From NCBI GenBank assembly GCA_032358255.1, contig JAULBX010027872.1:1-33254 (forward strand): 33,254 bases of DNA. The letters are read 5' to 3'. The notes beneath the pieces were generated by a model, which searched no databases, was not told where the DNA came from, and worked only from the letters and a program-made list of their open reading frames with translations. This stretch comes from Heterotrichella gracilis (taxonomy: Eukaryota; Sar; Xanthophyceae; Tribonematales; Xanthonemataceae). Positions 1-10,919 of the stretch are shown one piece after another; the stretch's first letter is position 1, and every line of letters begins with the position of its first letter. The position numbers were made by a program, and so were the translations under genes.

Positions 1-567
1 CTTTTCGAAGGGCTTCGACGTTCAAGAAGAGAGTCGCGAAGCCTTTCGGACGACAAAGAAGGACGAGAGGGCCTGTGTATTGGTGCACCCGCCCGCCCAC
101 CCAGGGGAGACAGGCAAACTCGCCATTCTCACGAGCACCGTACGAGGTTCCCTTCTCGATATGATCCGGATTCGCGAGCAGTGAACTAATTCTAATTCTA
201 ATTCTAATTTGCACAGAATTCTTGATTCTGACTCTAAATTGCCGGCACAGAATCGAGGACAAACTTTAGCAGGGGGCAAACGTTTGCCAGAATCAGCCTG
301 TAGTTTTTGAACTTGTTCTGAATAGAAACTGCACATGGGACAGCTGGGTTTCCACCACCATGTCGAACACCAATGTCAGCCTGAACCAATGCCTGCACTA
401 AGTGCCTGCACTACCTGCATTGCCTGCACCCTGCATTGCCAACGTGATCCATGGATCCACACCCCAACCCCACCCGCACTGGCCCAATATCGTGTTGACA
501 AGCAAAGAAATATCTAACGAAGTGTTATAGAACATTCAAAGTTCTATAAAACTAGGCGAGTACATAC
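1..567. other. 3' flank of the TON2-like gene; no gene recognised
   Basis: This stretch lies downstream of the stop codon of the minus-strand TON2-like gene. The open frames in it are short, and none gives a recognisable protein or continues a neighbouring gene. It holds a small CTAATT repeat and a run of TGCCTGCA-like words near 388-440. Unlike most of the window it has no clear CCCTAAA tract. The terminal part near 520-567 is presumably 3' UTR, but no polyadenylation signal stands out. Confidence 0.5.
186..209. repeat. CTAATT microsatellite, four units
   Basis: Four consecutive CTAATT hexamers are visible. They lie in the non-coding flank of the TON2-like gene and no function is suggested. 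Confidence 0.8.
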
Positions 568-3500
568 TCAATCCTCCCCCCCGTCCTCCTCCCCGGCCCC
601 TCCCCGCATCAAGCTCTCCCTGTTCTCCCACGCCCAGAACACCTCCACATCAGCCAACACCCCAAGCACAGTTCCCGCCACACCACACCGCGCAAGGTCC
701 CTCGGGGTAATCCGGGGGGGGCGCGCGGGGCGGATGAGATCCATGAGCTCGTGGGTGACTGCCTGGATGGAAAGGTCTGGGTTATGCCCTGCCTCTACCC
801 ACACGCGGTGCACGTCCTTGAAGAAGAGGTACAGGTCCGCCTGCAAGTAACTCATGGGGATTTTAGAGGAAATATATAAAAGGAGTTTCACAATACTTAT
901 TAAATCAGTAAGAGGGGGCGCCAGGGGCGGATGAGGTCCATGAGCTCGTGTGCGACTGCCTCAATGGAACGCTCTGGTAAATAGGTACAAGAATAGGTAC
1001 AAGTCCACCCGCAGGCAATTCAATTGCCATGATGGGATTGTTGAAGAGCATATTTGAGGAGGGGCTTCTCATTTCCAACATAAACAAAAGGGGGCGCGCC
1101 ACGGCGCAGGGTGGGTCATGCCCATCAACACGAGGGGGACTGCTCGTTTGGAAAGGCCTGGGCGAACCCCGCGACATGCGGTGCCCTAATCGTTTTCAAG
1201 AGGTGGCAATTGGAGGTTGAGAATTCGATGACAGTTAGGAGTGTAATGTGACTTTCACAAGACTTATCCCAATAAAGCCCATAGCTATAGTACAAATTAT
1301 TCAGGAGACTAAGTAGACTACCGTATTTTTGTATTTTTGTCTGACATCCACATAATTTCAAGGTATCTTTTACATTACCTGTGTGAGGTAGCCCCTGCCC
1401 TGCAAATCGAAAACCCTGAACAGCCATCGGATCCCAGGGAGGGTTTCTCGCTCCTCCCAGGCCAGCAGAAAATCCACAAATGTCAGGAAATCCATCTGGG
1501 TGAACGTGGTGCCGTAGGGGTCTGTGCGGGTGACCACATGCTCCTCAAATACGCGCTGAATGAAGAAGGGGGATAACGTCCCGGTACCAAACCTGCAAGG
1601 GCAGGAACATTGTACTGCTGCGGTGATGTTTAACCTGTGAGGATAATTTACTATGCCTAGGAAAGAAGATCACGAAGGAAATGAATAATTACCCTAGCCA
1701 AGAGCCGGCCTTTACAACGCGGCATTCACAGCAGATCCTTACCCCACCAATTCTTCCCTGCTCACCGCCCCTTCCCCCTCTATCTAACTCCACAAATAGG
1801 CACTCTCTCCACAAAGTGCAGGCTGAAGTAGTTGCGTGCGGCAGCAGATGGTACCAAGAAAAGGGCGCCATTAAGGAATTAATTGCAAACCCTGACCCTA
1901 ACTTTTGGGTATTGGGTCGTGGCCCACTCACCCCGCCAGCTCTTCCCTGCTCAGAAACCCCCTGCCCACCCTGTCCAGCCCCACAAATAGATCCTGCTCC
2001 CTTTCCACGCAGCGCAGGCTAAGCTAGTCGCGGGTGGCGGCCCCAAGAAGAGGGCACCCTAATGGAATTAGCCGGAAACCCTTCCCTCACATGTATAAAC
2101 CCAGCTAAGGGTTTTTGGTCGGCCAAACCACTCACCCCGCCAGCTCTTCCCTGCTCAGAAACCCCCTGCCCCCACTGTCCAGCCCCACGAATAGATTCTG
2201 CACCCTCTCCACGCAGCGCAGGCTGAACCAGTTGCGGGTGGCGGCACCGGGGGGTGCGGCCTGTAGGCGCATCAGCTCAGAAGTGACTGGGCTGTGCAGG
2301 AGCTGGCGGATGGGGATCCTGGGGATGGGGATGAGGATTTACCTTGCGGTTAGTATGGAATGGGTGGGGAAGTGTTGATGATTGTGTGCCACAGTGTGGT
2401 GAAGGGAGGGTGCCACCCGGGGTGACTGCAACATCCCTAAATCCTAAACTCTAAAACTATTTTAAGATTGAGCTGGCCAGCAGCTGGCAGATGATATTGT
2501 GGGAGGTGTTTAGGGTTTTAGGGTTTTTACCCCGCACCTGCCCTTGGCTGCATGGTACATCACAAATTTCCTCGCCACCACCCGGCAGTACTCCTCCACA
2601 TCCTCTGGATCTTGGAGCAGGTCCAATTTGGGCACCAGCGGTACCATGTGCGCCAAAAAGCGCTCCAGCTGGGGGCATGTGAGGAAGCCAGCGCCATCAT
2701 CATCGTAGCAACTGAGGGTGATGCGCTGGGGGTGGGGAGAGGTGGAAATGGGTGAGCTCAGTTTGGGCTATGTAGGTTAGAAACCTGGAATCCCACGCAA
2801 ACAACCCGTTGAAACAGCCTAGTGAGGACACTCTCTGCGCAAGGGAGGGCTCCAGCTGGAGGTATGTGAGAACACTGGTGCCATCTTCATCGTAGCAAAT
2901 GAGTGTGATGCGCTGGGGGTGGGGAGAGGTGGAAAGAGGGTGAGATTGGTTTGGGAAATGTAAAACATTCAAAACCTTAAACCTTTAGATATATAAACCC
3001 TGCGCGCTCAACCCTAAACCATGAATACAGGTACCCAGAACCCACCAGCTGCAGCGTTGCGCAGCGCGTCTGCATGTACTCAACAACTCCGCCGCGGCGA
3101 CCCTGCCCCAGCCATCCTTGGGCAGGCGCAGGAAGACAGGCGCAGTCATGACGAAAGCAAGCTCACGGGCAAGTGTAAATCCTAAGCCCTAAAACCTTAG
3201 CCATGTATCCTGCAGGTAGATAAATTGAAAACCCACCAGCTGCAGTGTGGAGCACCGCGCCTTTATGACCTCAAACAACTTCGCTGCGGCCACCCTGCCC
3301 CAGCCATCCGTGGGCAGGCGCAGGGACACAGATGCAGTCATGAAGAAGGCGAGCTTGCGGGCAAGTAAAACCCCTAAACCCTAAACCCTTAGCCAACTAC
3401 CCTCCAGGTAGATACGTTGAATACTCACCAGCTGCAGCGCGGAGCACCGCGCTTGTATATATTCAAACAACTCCGCCGCCGCAACCCTGCCCCAGGCATC

Positions 3501-4217
3501 CTTCGGCAGGCGCAGGAACACAGATGCAGTCATAAAGAAGCCAAGCTTGCGGGCGATCGTCCCCGGGACTTGCGCCAGGATCCCACGGTAGCCCTCATAG
3601 GGGAGGCGATCATCGCTGGATGAGGCTGTGTCGTGTGATAGCTGGCGCTGGATAGCCAGTTGGACTTCATCCCAGTCTGACGGATCGAGGATGACCTCCT
3701 GGAGCTCCTGGATGAGGGGTGTTCAGGGTTTAGGATTTACGTTTAGGGTTGAGAGTTAGGGTTGCCTTGCTGGATTCCCTCCCAGTCTGAGAGCTGCAGG
3801 ATCACGTGCTGAGCCTTTGCAGATGAGGAAATTGCTCTCGGGGTTTGCAATTAGGGTTTATGGTTGAGGCTGCTCTGTGTGACAGCTGGCGTTAAATGGC
3901 CAGCTGGACTTTAGTCCCTGAATTCTATATCTGAAGTTTGATAGAAATTTATCTCCTGGACCTCCTGAATAGAGAACAACAGTACCCCGGGTTATGGGTA
4001 TTTAGGGTTTCAAGGCTGGACAGTGTGAATGACCTACTGAAGCTCCACCATGACCCCCTGGTTCAGGGTTTGGAGTCCAGGATTTAGGGTTTGGCTATAA
4101 AACACCGCTCATACCTTGGATAGACTTTGGAGGACTTACCATGAGGGCTTGCAGATTTGCTTCCCCAGCTGAGGGCGCTCCTTCAAGGTTTGCATCTGTC
4201 ACCTCCTCGCTACCCAT
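568..4217 (-). CDS. TON2: TON2/FASS-like protein phosphatase 2A B'' regulatory subunit
   Basis: Exons, 5' to 3' on the minus strand: 4217-4140, 3707-3429, 2725-2538, 2318-2136, 1592-1379, 840-568 (404 aa; all phases agree). The family targets PP2A and, in plants, organises cortical microtubules and the preprophase band (TON2/FASS; animal PPP2R3C). An EF-hand-like loop (D127-D-D-G-A-G-F-L) is followed by Y-C-R-V-V-A-R-K-F, then N-W-F-S near 211 with a second loop ending G-R-G-F-L. The segment F-L-x-F-V-D-F-L-L-A-W-E leads to F-D-L-Q-G-R-G-Y-L, and the C-terminus has F-W-A-W-E-N-R-E. Order and spacing match TON2. The N-terminus is about 75-100 residues shorter than plant TON2. The chosen ATG follows TCCTACAG, a possible acceptor, so upstream exons may be missing. 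Introns are full of exon copies. Family assignment is firm; the start is not. Confidence 0.88.
905..1016 (-). repeat. Decayed copy of TON2-like exon 6 in intron 5
   Basis: This segment repeats the exon 6 stretch around 711-840 (GGCGGATGAG, TCCATGAGCTCGTG, GACTGCCT), with an internal deletion and many substitutions. It has no continuous frame matching the exon and is read as a fossil tandem duplicate. Confidence 0.7.
1735..2062 (-). repeat. Two decayed copies of TON2-like exon 4 in intron 4
   Basis: The segments near 1924-2062 and 1737-1860 each repeat exon 4 (2136-2318), including the ACTCACCCCGCCAGCTCTTCC donor-side block in the nearer copy. The nearer copy has an in-frame stop on the coding strand, and the farther copy is more diverged. 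Both keep the order of the source exon, so these are successive tandem duplicates. Confidence 0.8.
2835..2935 (-). repeat. Copy of TON2-like exon 3 5' half, with acceptor
   Basis: The segment repeats the first part of exon 3 (2640-2735), including the acceptor context CCCCCAGCGCATCAC on the coding strand and a mutated EF-hand-like loop (Y-D-E-D-G-T-S-V-L-T). It lacks the second half of the exon. The nearer copy at 2538-2725 is taken as the real exon because its frame continues through Y-C-R-V-V-A-R-K-F to a donor in the right phase. Confidence 0.8.
3035..3380 (-). repeat. Two copies of TON2-like exon 2 3' end plus CCCTAAA tracts
   Basis: Copies near 3041-3180 and 3230-3375 repeat the last third of exon 2 (3429-3560), with the blocks CACCAGCTGCAG, CCCTGCCCCAGCCATCC and GGGCAGGCGCAGG. 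Each ends, where the exon would continue, in degenerate CCCTAAA units (CCTAAGCCCTAAAACC and ACCCCTAAACCCTAAACC). Together with the real exon this is a three-copy array. Confidence 0.85.
3765..4065 (-). repeat. Decayed copies of TON2-like exon 2 5' end in intron 1
   Basis: Weaker copies of the exon 2 5' part (3640-3715) occur near 3771-3830 (CCCTCCCAGTCTGA) and 3866-3975 (TGTGACAGCTGGCG, CTCCTGGACCTCCTGAAT). They are separated by TTTAGGG-like stretches. No frame is preserved. Confidence 0.6.
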
Positions 4218-5497
4218 CGCCTGTAGGATTTCGCACCGCAAGTGACCAGCCCAAATACTTCCGTGTTCTATAAGGTCATTTATTCAGCTGTTTTGTCGGG
4301 TGTGTACGAGTCTGACCTTCAAAAATAAATCCCCTGACTTGGTTTGACCACAGCCACCGGTACCCATTGACATCCGTGTAAACCCACAGGAGCTATCGGC
4401 ATTCCATATCGTATATTGACACTAGATGACTGGAACTGGCTTTTAAGATTGATGTGCCTTATTGGTATATGTATGCGGGGTGGCAAAAGTAGTGTGCACA
4501 CAACAAGTTGGCTCAATAAGTTGGCTCAACAAGTCGATCGGACGGCATGCACGGATGCGGCCTCTTATTCGACGCCAGCTGGGCGGTGTGGGAGTCCAGT
4601 GCAACAACAAAAATACAGTACATAAAAATGCCTTTATGCCAGGACATCTTCTGCTGTCTACGGTGACGGCTCAACAGGACCCGGTTTCGCTTGCATATGC
4701 GGTTGAGTGGGCGGGCTGCGGCACTGGCGGGAGGCGCCGTTTGGCGTGCCATGGCGACGTTTGTAGACAAGCACATAACAAAGGCTGCCAAAGACTCTCA
4801 GGCTCTTGCCAAACCACGCGATAGGCTGCAGACTGGCGACCTGATTCGACCCAACCCGCGAACGTCACTGCATCCCGCTTGCAAAACCCATTCCACGAGA
4901 CCATGCCTGCACGGGAGGTACGGGCAACAACGCCAGGGACTTGGGCGAAGAACTGAATTTCAGCACTTCACGATGTTGATGTCTAACTGTTTGGTAGATG
5001 CTTATTTGAACTGGCACCCCTGCATCGACCCACTCTAGGGCCAGGCATGGCAGCATGCCGCAACTGCCTTTTTGCAAGCAGCGCTTCAGCGCATCGCGGG
5101 CTGTGAGCGAATATGGCGTAGCGATAAGCGTAACCTACAGATCAGCTTTGGAAAAGGAGAAACCCCGTTCAGCGTCGATTGAGTCAGCTGCACTCACAAA
5201 GGTTTTGCTCCACACTCACATCCTGTCCTCTGCGCAGGTCGATAGAGCAAATAGCGGCTTTAGCTGAGAAGGGAGGCTCGTGCGCTCAGTATTAAAGAGA
5301 ACTGCCACAAGTAAGATACTCATTTCTCGCTTCCAATACCTCGTCATCGCTCTCTCCCAGAAACCTAAGAGGGCATGCATGCACACCAATGCATGCACAC
5401 TGCAAGCGACTTGGGCTCACAACCTGTTGGCCCGTTGCTCGCACGCAGGTAGCCCCGGAGTTCTGAACACAATCCAGCAGCACCCAACTCGATAGCG
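4218..5497. promoter_or_regulatory. Shared upstream region of the divergent TON2-like and P-domain genes
   Basis: About 1.3 kb separates the start codons of two divergently transcribed genes, so it should contain both promoters and 5' UTRs. I see no TATA-like box at a convincing distance. The open frames here overlap on both strands, resemble nothing known and have no splice support. Missing 5' exons of the TON2-like gene could lie here, but I found no sequence like the TON2 N-terminal region. There are no CCCTAAA tracts, unlike inside the genes. Confidence 0.45.
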
Positions 5498-8400
5498 ATG
5501 AAACCCAGCCAGTTTCACCGGCAGGATGTGGCCTTCCTGCTCCTATTGGCTGCCTTCATTGTGGCCCATGCACAAACGGTACCGGCACGCCAACCCCACA
5601 CTCAACACCAAAACCACTGTACCCAGCTTCCCTGAAACGCACTGTGATACCATATGACAATACCAATTTTTCCAAGTCAACCAGGGCTTTCTAGCCCCGT
5701 TCCTGTCAACTCCAGACCGTATAATCCAGACCCCTTTAATGTGACAACAAGCAACAGCAAGCACTCTCCCTGGTCCCCGTCTACTCTTCCCACACCTTGT
5801 ACTCACCATCCACGCCTTGTAATCATTCTAACCTTCTTTTTGCACTTTTACAGAGCTGCAGGACGTATGAACAGCTGGGTCCCATTGTCCCTGGCGTGGA
5901 ATACCTCAATGACACCATCACAGTGGCCGATGCCTTTGATGTGGCTGACATCAAAGTGGTCATCAACCTGTCGCACCGCAAAATAGGGTCTCTAAGGGTA
6001 AGTGGGGTCCAGTGAAAAAAACTCAACCCTCACCCTATCACACCGCATGCGGGTTAGGGTTTTCAGATTAAGTGCAGTCCCCAAGAACCCTACATCGCAA
6101 ACCCCAAGAAAACCATCCCAGTGGCGGATGCCTTTGACGTGGGTGACATCAAGGTGGTCATCAATCTGTCACACCGCAAAATAGGGTCTCCAAGGGTAGG
6201 TGAAAAAACCCTTAACCCTAAACCCTAAACGTTTCCAATTGAAGTGGGTGACATCAAGGTGGTCATCAATCTGTCACACCGCAGGGTTGGGGCGCTCAGG
6301 GTCTGTGGTAAACCCAAAGCGCTCAACCATGAACCCTAAACCCTCAAAAGTATCCCTGTCACAAAACAGGATTGGGGTGCTCAGGGTAAATGGGGGTACA
6401 GTACCCCTGAAACCAACATTGGTAGCAGCCTAAAACCGCCTCCGCACCCACCTGTCACCCTAAACCAACTCCCGCACCGCTGCAGCCCCAAAACCCTAAC
6501 AATAAACTCCCCTAAACACCTACCCCCTTCTCCCCTTTCCCTACAGATCAAGCTGCAGCCCTCCAGCCCCTCCGGCTCCAAGTCCATCGTGCTGAAGATG
6601 CACGGGCTTGGAAAATTGGGGAATGACATGCTGGGATCAACATTCTGGGATAACGCGACAGCAAATTTCCCGGAGCCAGCGGTAGGTGCACTACAGTGGG
6701 TATACCCAAAAGCTAGGGTCTGCTAGGGTTCATCTTTTGGGATTCAGTCATGCCAGCGGCAAATATACAGCTAGAGGATGCTGCAAGAATTTTACTTCAT
6801 AGGCAAGTCCTCCGTCTCCCAAGTGACCCCCTCTTCTCCATCCTCCCCGCCCCTTCCAATAGTGTGATTAGGGATTAGAATTCTTGCCCAACCCAGCGGA
6901 TGTCTCATTCGCCCCACCTCATTCTTGCCCTTGCCTCCCATACGACCCCCATAATTCTCCCCCTTGTCCTCTCAGGACACCGCCCCCTTCACTGGTGTGT
7001 TCAAGCCCACTCAGTGGATGTCCTACCTGATTGAGGGAAGCAGCACCCAGGCGGGGGCGGGAGGCAGCCAGGGCAACTGGACTTTGGTCATTGGGGATGT
7101 GGCGACAGCCCCAGAACAGTGCGTCCCAACCCTAAACCCTAGACCATGTATGGAAGACCCCCAATCCAAAACCCTGAACCCTATATGTAGCTCCCCATGT
7201 TTTTAAAATAGGGTTTTTAAAGTAGGGTTTATAAAATAGGGTTTTTGGGCATGAATTGCATTGACAGGGAAGCAACACCTAGGCAGGGCTGGGAGGCAGC
7301 CTGTACAACTGGACCCTGGTCATTGGAGATGCGGCGACAGCGGCAGAACAGTACGCCCCAACCCTAAACCCTAAATTCTGGAAACCGGACACCTAAACAA
7401 CCTGCAATTCCATGATTTAGTGAGTTACCCGCAAACCAAAACATTTCTCCCATGCACCCCCACACGTGCGAAATCTCCCAAGCCTGAACAAGTGGTCTCT
7501 CACATTGTGCCCCCTGCCCCCCGTGGTCTCCTATTACCCTGCACATGTCATTTTGCTGCACTCTTGAGGGAAAGTATGGTGACCCAGAACCGCAAAAAAA
7601 TATACCCCCAACACGCTTCGATGCACTCTGCAGCACATATGCAACCCGCAAAACCCTGAACATTTCCCCCCTGTACCCCCGCAGGCGCGAAATCTACCTC
7701 AACAAGTGGTCCATCACATTATGCCCCGTGCCCCCAGTGGTCTCCCAGAGCGGACCCCCCAACAGCCGCGCCCCCTCTCCCCCCTCCCCACCCAAGCCCA
7801 CCACCCCACCGGTGGGGATTGCGGGCCATCCCGAGCCCTACACCACCATCGGCCAGGGTCTCACCTCCCGCATTGGCTGGAATGTCAAGTTTGTGAGCGG
7901 CATGCAGGCGCAGAAAGATTGTAGGTTATTGGAATATTTGCATTTGTTATAAGGAATTTATCTATGTTTTAAATAAAAAACCATGTAAAATTGGCTGGAG
8001 TGGCAAATTGTGAGCGGCATGCAGGCGCAGATTGTAGGTCATCGAAATCTGCCTTTTCCCTTTCATTTCCCCCTTACATATACTATTAGAAACCATGAAA
8101 ACAAGTCAAGTTGGAAACCCATTACATGAAGGGAGTGGCGCACCACGTTCCCTCGGAGCCTTACACCACCATTGGCCAGGGCCTCACCTCCCGCATTGGC
8201 TGGAATGTCAAGTTTGTGAGCGGCATGCAGGCGCAGAAAAACTGTAGGTTATTGCAATTTCTCTTTCCCTTCATTTCCCCCCCAATGAATTGAACTCAAA
8301 CAAGAAATCATGCAAACATGGTAAATTGAAAACGTTGTATACGTTATACCGAAGAACTATTGGGCGCCCGAGCCTTACACCACCATCGGCCAGGGTCTCA

Positions 8401-10914
8401 CCTCGAGGATCCTGCATTGGCTGGAATGTCAAGTTTGTGCACATGAGCGGCATGCAGAAAGGTTGGAGGTCATTAGTAATGACTCATTACAGTTGCCTTG
8501 TCCCTTTGATTTTCTTCCTGTGTATTCAACAAGCTTCTAGAAAGCATGAAAGGCAAGGTACCTTTAAAGCCCTCGGGAGTGGTGCGCCCCTGTCATCCAG
8601 AGGCCTATACCCACCTGCCTATACTACCAGGGCATGACCACCCGCGCTGGCCGGAAATTAAATATCCATTGTGCCACGTCAACCAGAAAAACAGGCAGGG
8701 AGATAGAGGGAGATACAACGTAGTCACTCGAAATGAATCGCACTCTGTTTCATCAGCCCCCCCTCGCCGCTACTGACCCCCTCCTACCCCCTCCCCTCCC
8801 GCAGCCCTCCCCAAGGAGTTCCTCCTGGACCACGGCCAGTCCCTCAAGGATGCACGCAGCAACCTGTTTGGATTCAAGTGAGTGCAGAACCACTCTGCCA
8901 TGCCTCCGTCACTACCTTTCTGTTCTCCTGTCGTTATCAATCCAGCCCTGTGCGCATCTGTCCATTACTAATGATTAAGTCGAGGAGTTTCCTCTATTGT
9001 GTCCAGTGATTCAAAATTGATTTCAATATTATCCTGCGCTGAACAACCCAAGGCTTAAGACCAATGACACGCTGGCAACTTTATATTTCCTGCTTAATTT
9101 TTTTTCTTGTTTACTTTTTTTATGTTGATGCTAATCACCGTACTCCCCATTTTATTTTAAATTTTGTATTCTTGCAGGCCTGCGCTTGATCAGGCCAACG
9201 ACCTGCTGACCAATGTGAGCTCAGCGGCTGACAACAGGACCAGAGAGATACTCAAGGGTGCGTGCGTGCAACCCTAAACCCTGCAACGTTAGACGAAACC
9301 CATGCGTACGCTAAAAACCCTAATCAGACCTGGCATTGAGTCCAATCCACCATCTCACAACCTCTTGGGGACAACACCTGGTGTCAATTTCCTGAGTGGC
9401 GCACCCGCCGCGACCAGTTATTGCGCGCAACCATATTTGCGCTTGACCCTAAACCTAAACCCTAAACCTGCTGATGTGGTGCACCTTTACAGCGCTGATG
9501 CTTTAGTCAGCATACATGTGACAACTCATGTGAATGGGATCTATCTTGCACAATTTCAGGTGACAACACCTGGTGCCAAACCCCCGAGTGCCGTGCCCGC
9601 CGCGACCAGTTCTGGCGCGCCACCATCTTTGCGCTCTACCTCTCCCAAGCAGATGACATCCAGAAGGCCCTCATCGACAATGCCAAGACCGCACTGCAGC
9701 ACCTGAACGAGACGTGGCCGCTGCCGGTGGGTGCATTAATGTTAGGAGTGGGGTGTGGTGTGGCTGACACGGTTTCTTGTGATGGGGTGACTTCAATATT
9801 TCCCCTCAGTTTTACACCACACCCCTTGCACCCACCGCAGTGGGCACCCATTGCACCCCCCGCCAGTTACTTGCCAATGTGCCACTGGCGGTGGGTCGAG
9901 GGGTAGGGTGTGAAGTCCGTGAAGACTGCACCCTTCATTATTAATTTCCAGAATATACGCTGTAAGGATACAGCTTGATACACATATTATTAAAAAGGGG
10001 GCTCTAGCATTTTTCTCCACCTGGTTCACAGGCCACCATGGTGGGGTGGGGCTGACTGCTGCGGTGCATTGTTACCCCCCCTAAGGGACTGGTCCCACCC
10101 CTGGTGCCCTCGTCATTTGGAAGGCGCGCCATTGCTGACCGCCAACCTCCCCATTTCACCTCCACTACAACACCTGTTTTCCTCCCCTTGCAGGGCAAGC
10201 TCACCGATGGCCTTGAGAGCTGGTTCGGCACGCTGACAGACGAGCACCAGGCACTCAAGAACGCCACAACACACATGAAGAAATCGGTGCGTATAGACCC
10301 TAAACCCTAGCCCTAAGCCCTAAACCCTAAACAGGTTTGGCACTCTGACAGACGAGCACCAGGCACTGAAGAACGCCACAACACACATGAAGAAGTCGGT
10401 GCGTATAAACCATAATCCCTAGATCCTGAACCCTAAACCTACACACATGAAGAACGCCACCTCACACATGAAGAAATCGGTGCGTGCCTGCAAACCCTAA
10501 ACCCTACTATCCTAAACTGAAGAAAAGCACCTCACACGTGTACGCCACGATGTACATGAAGAGATTGGCTCATGCCACAAATCCCCCAAACCCTAGACCC
10601 TGAATATGTAACTTGTTCCCCTTCTCAATAGAAACAATTGTATGTTTTAAATCTGCAGATGTAGAGAAATGATTGTTTTGCTCCCCTTGCAGGTCAAGGA
10701 CATGCTGGTGGGTGACGGCAGCCTCAAGAAGACCATCAAGGACGAGCTGCTTCAGTTCATCGACCCCAAACTGGGGGAGAAACTCGCTCCCCTTGACCTC
10801 AGCCACGGCTTCCCCGGCCTGTTCAAGCTGAGCGACCACCTGGGGGTGGATCTGGAGCAGTGGGTGGACAAGGCAAAGGGCTCTGTGTCGTCCTGGTTCC
10901 AAAACATGAACTGA
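5498..10914 (+). CDS. Secreted P/Homo-B domain protein without a protease domain
   Basis: Exons: 5498-5578, 5854-5997, 6547-6681, 6976-7118, 7685-7920, 8805-8877, 9178-9257, 9560-9726, 10194-10286, 10693-10914 (457 aa; phases agree). Residues 1-27 form a signal peptide (hydrophobic L-L-L-L-A-A-F-I-V core). Residues about 46-185 match the P/Homo-B beta-sandwich of proprotein convertases: V-x-V-V-I-N-L-S-H-R, S-P-S-G-S, F-W-D-N-A, A-P-F-T-G-V-F-K-P and G-N-W-T-L-V-I-G-D. An SPPSPP-type proline linker follows. The rest (about 210-457) is helical, with W-C-x3-E-C, several N-glycosylation sequons and a C-terminal E-Q-W-V-D-K-A-K-G-S-V-S-S-W-F motif that I do not recognise. No subtilisin domain or catalytic triad is present. 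A wall, matrix or secretory-pathway role is inferred. Confidence 0.82.
6105..6400 (+). repeat. Two to three copies of P-domain exon 2 with CCCTAAA tracts
   Basis: The segment near 6115-6197 repeats the exon 2 tail (GTGGCGGATGCCTTTGACGT through the donor AGGGTAGGTG) and is followed by CCCTTAACCCTAAACCCTAAA. A second copy near 6241-6290 repeats GTGGGTGACATCAAGGTGG through CACACCGCAGGG. A much shorter trace may lie near 6365-6390. The copies keep a donor-like end but no good acceptor. Confidence 0.85.
7205..7560 (+). repeat. Copy of P-domain exon 4 end and copy of exon 5 start
   Basis: The segment at about 7263-7372 repeats the end of exon 4 (GGGAAGCA, ACTGGACCCTGGTCATTGG, GCAGAACAGTACG) and runs into CCCAACCCTAAACCCTAAA; it has an in-frame TAG. 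The segment at about 7445-7540 repeats the start of exon 5 (GCGAAATCTCCCAAGCCTG, AACAAGTGGTCTCTCACATT). They flank each other in the intron between the two source exons, in source order. Confidence 0.8.
7985..8690 (+). repeat. Four copies of P-domain exon 5 3' end
   Basis: Copies near 7990-8035, 8141-8247, 8368-8470 and 8570-8665 repeat the block from GAGCCTTACACCACCAT through GGCATGCAGGCGCAGAAA. The first two keep the donor GTAGGT at the exact exon boundary; the later ones are progressively altered. The copy at 8141-8247 differs from the exon at only a few positions. Confidence 0.88.
9260..9475 (+). repeat. Partial copy of P-domain exon 8 fused to a CCCTAAA tract
   Basis: At about 9364-9452 the intron repeats the first half of exon 8 (GGGGACAACACCTGGTGTCA, CGCCGCGACCAGTT, ATATTTGCGCTTGACC). 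It then changes abruptly into CCCTAAACCTAAACCC at the point where the exon reads CTCTACC. A separate short tract follows the exon 7 donor near 9270. Confidence 0.88.
10287..10600 (+). repeat. Two to three copies of P-domain exon 9 end with CCCTAAA tracts
   Basis: The copy at about 10332-10410 repeats GACAGACGAGCACCAGGCAC through the donor TCGGTGCGTATA almost exactly. A shorter copy at about 10441-10490 repeats ACACATGAAGAA and TCGGTGCGT, and a decayed trace lies near 10520-10580. Each is followed by CCCTAAACCC-like units, as is the donor of the real exon 9. Confidence 0.88.
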
Positions 10915-10919
10915 CGGCG

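Noticed and set aside
2835..2935. A second EF-hand exon of the TON2-like gene
   Set aside because: It duplicates the start of exon 3 but lacks the second half and a donor in the right phase; the family has a single segment at this place.
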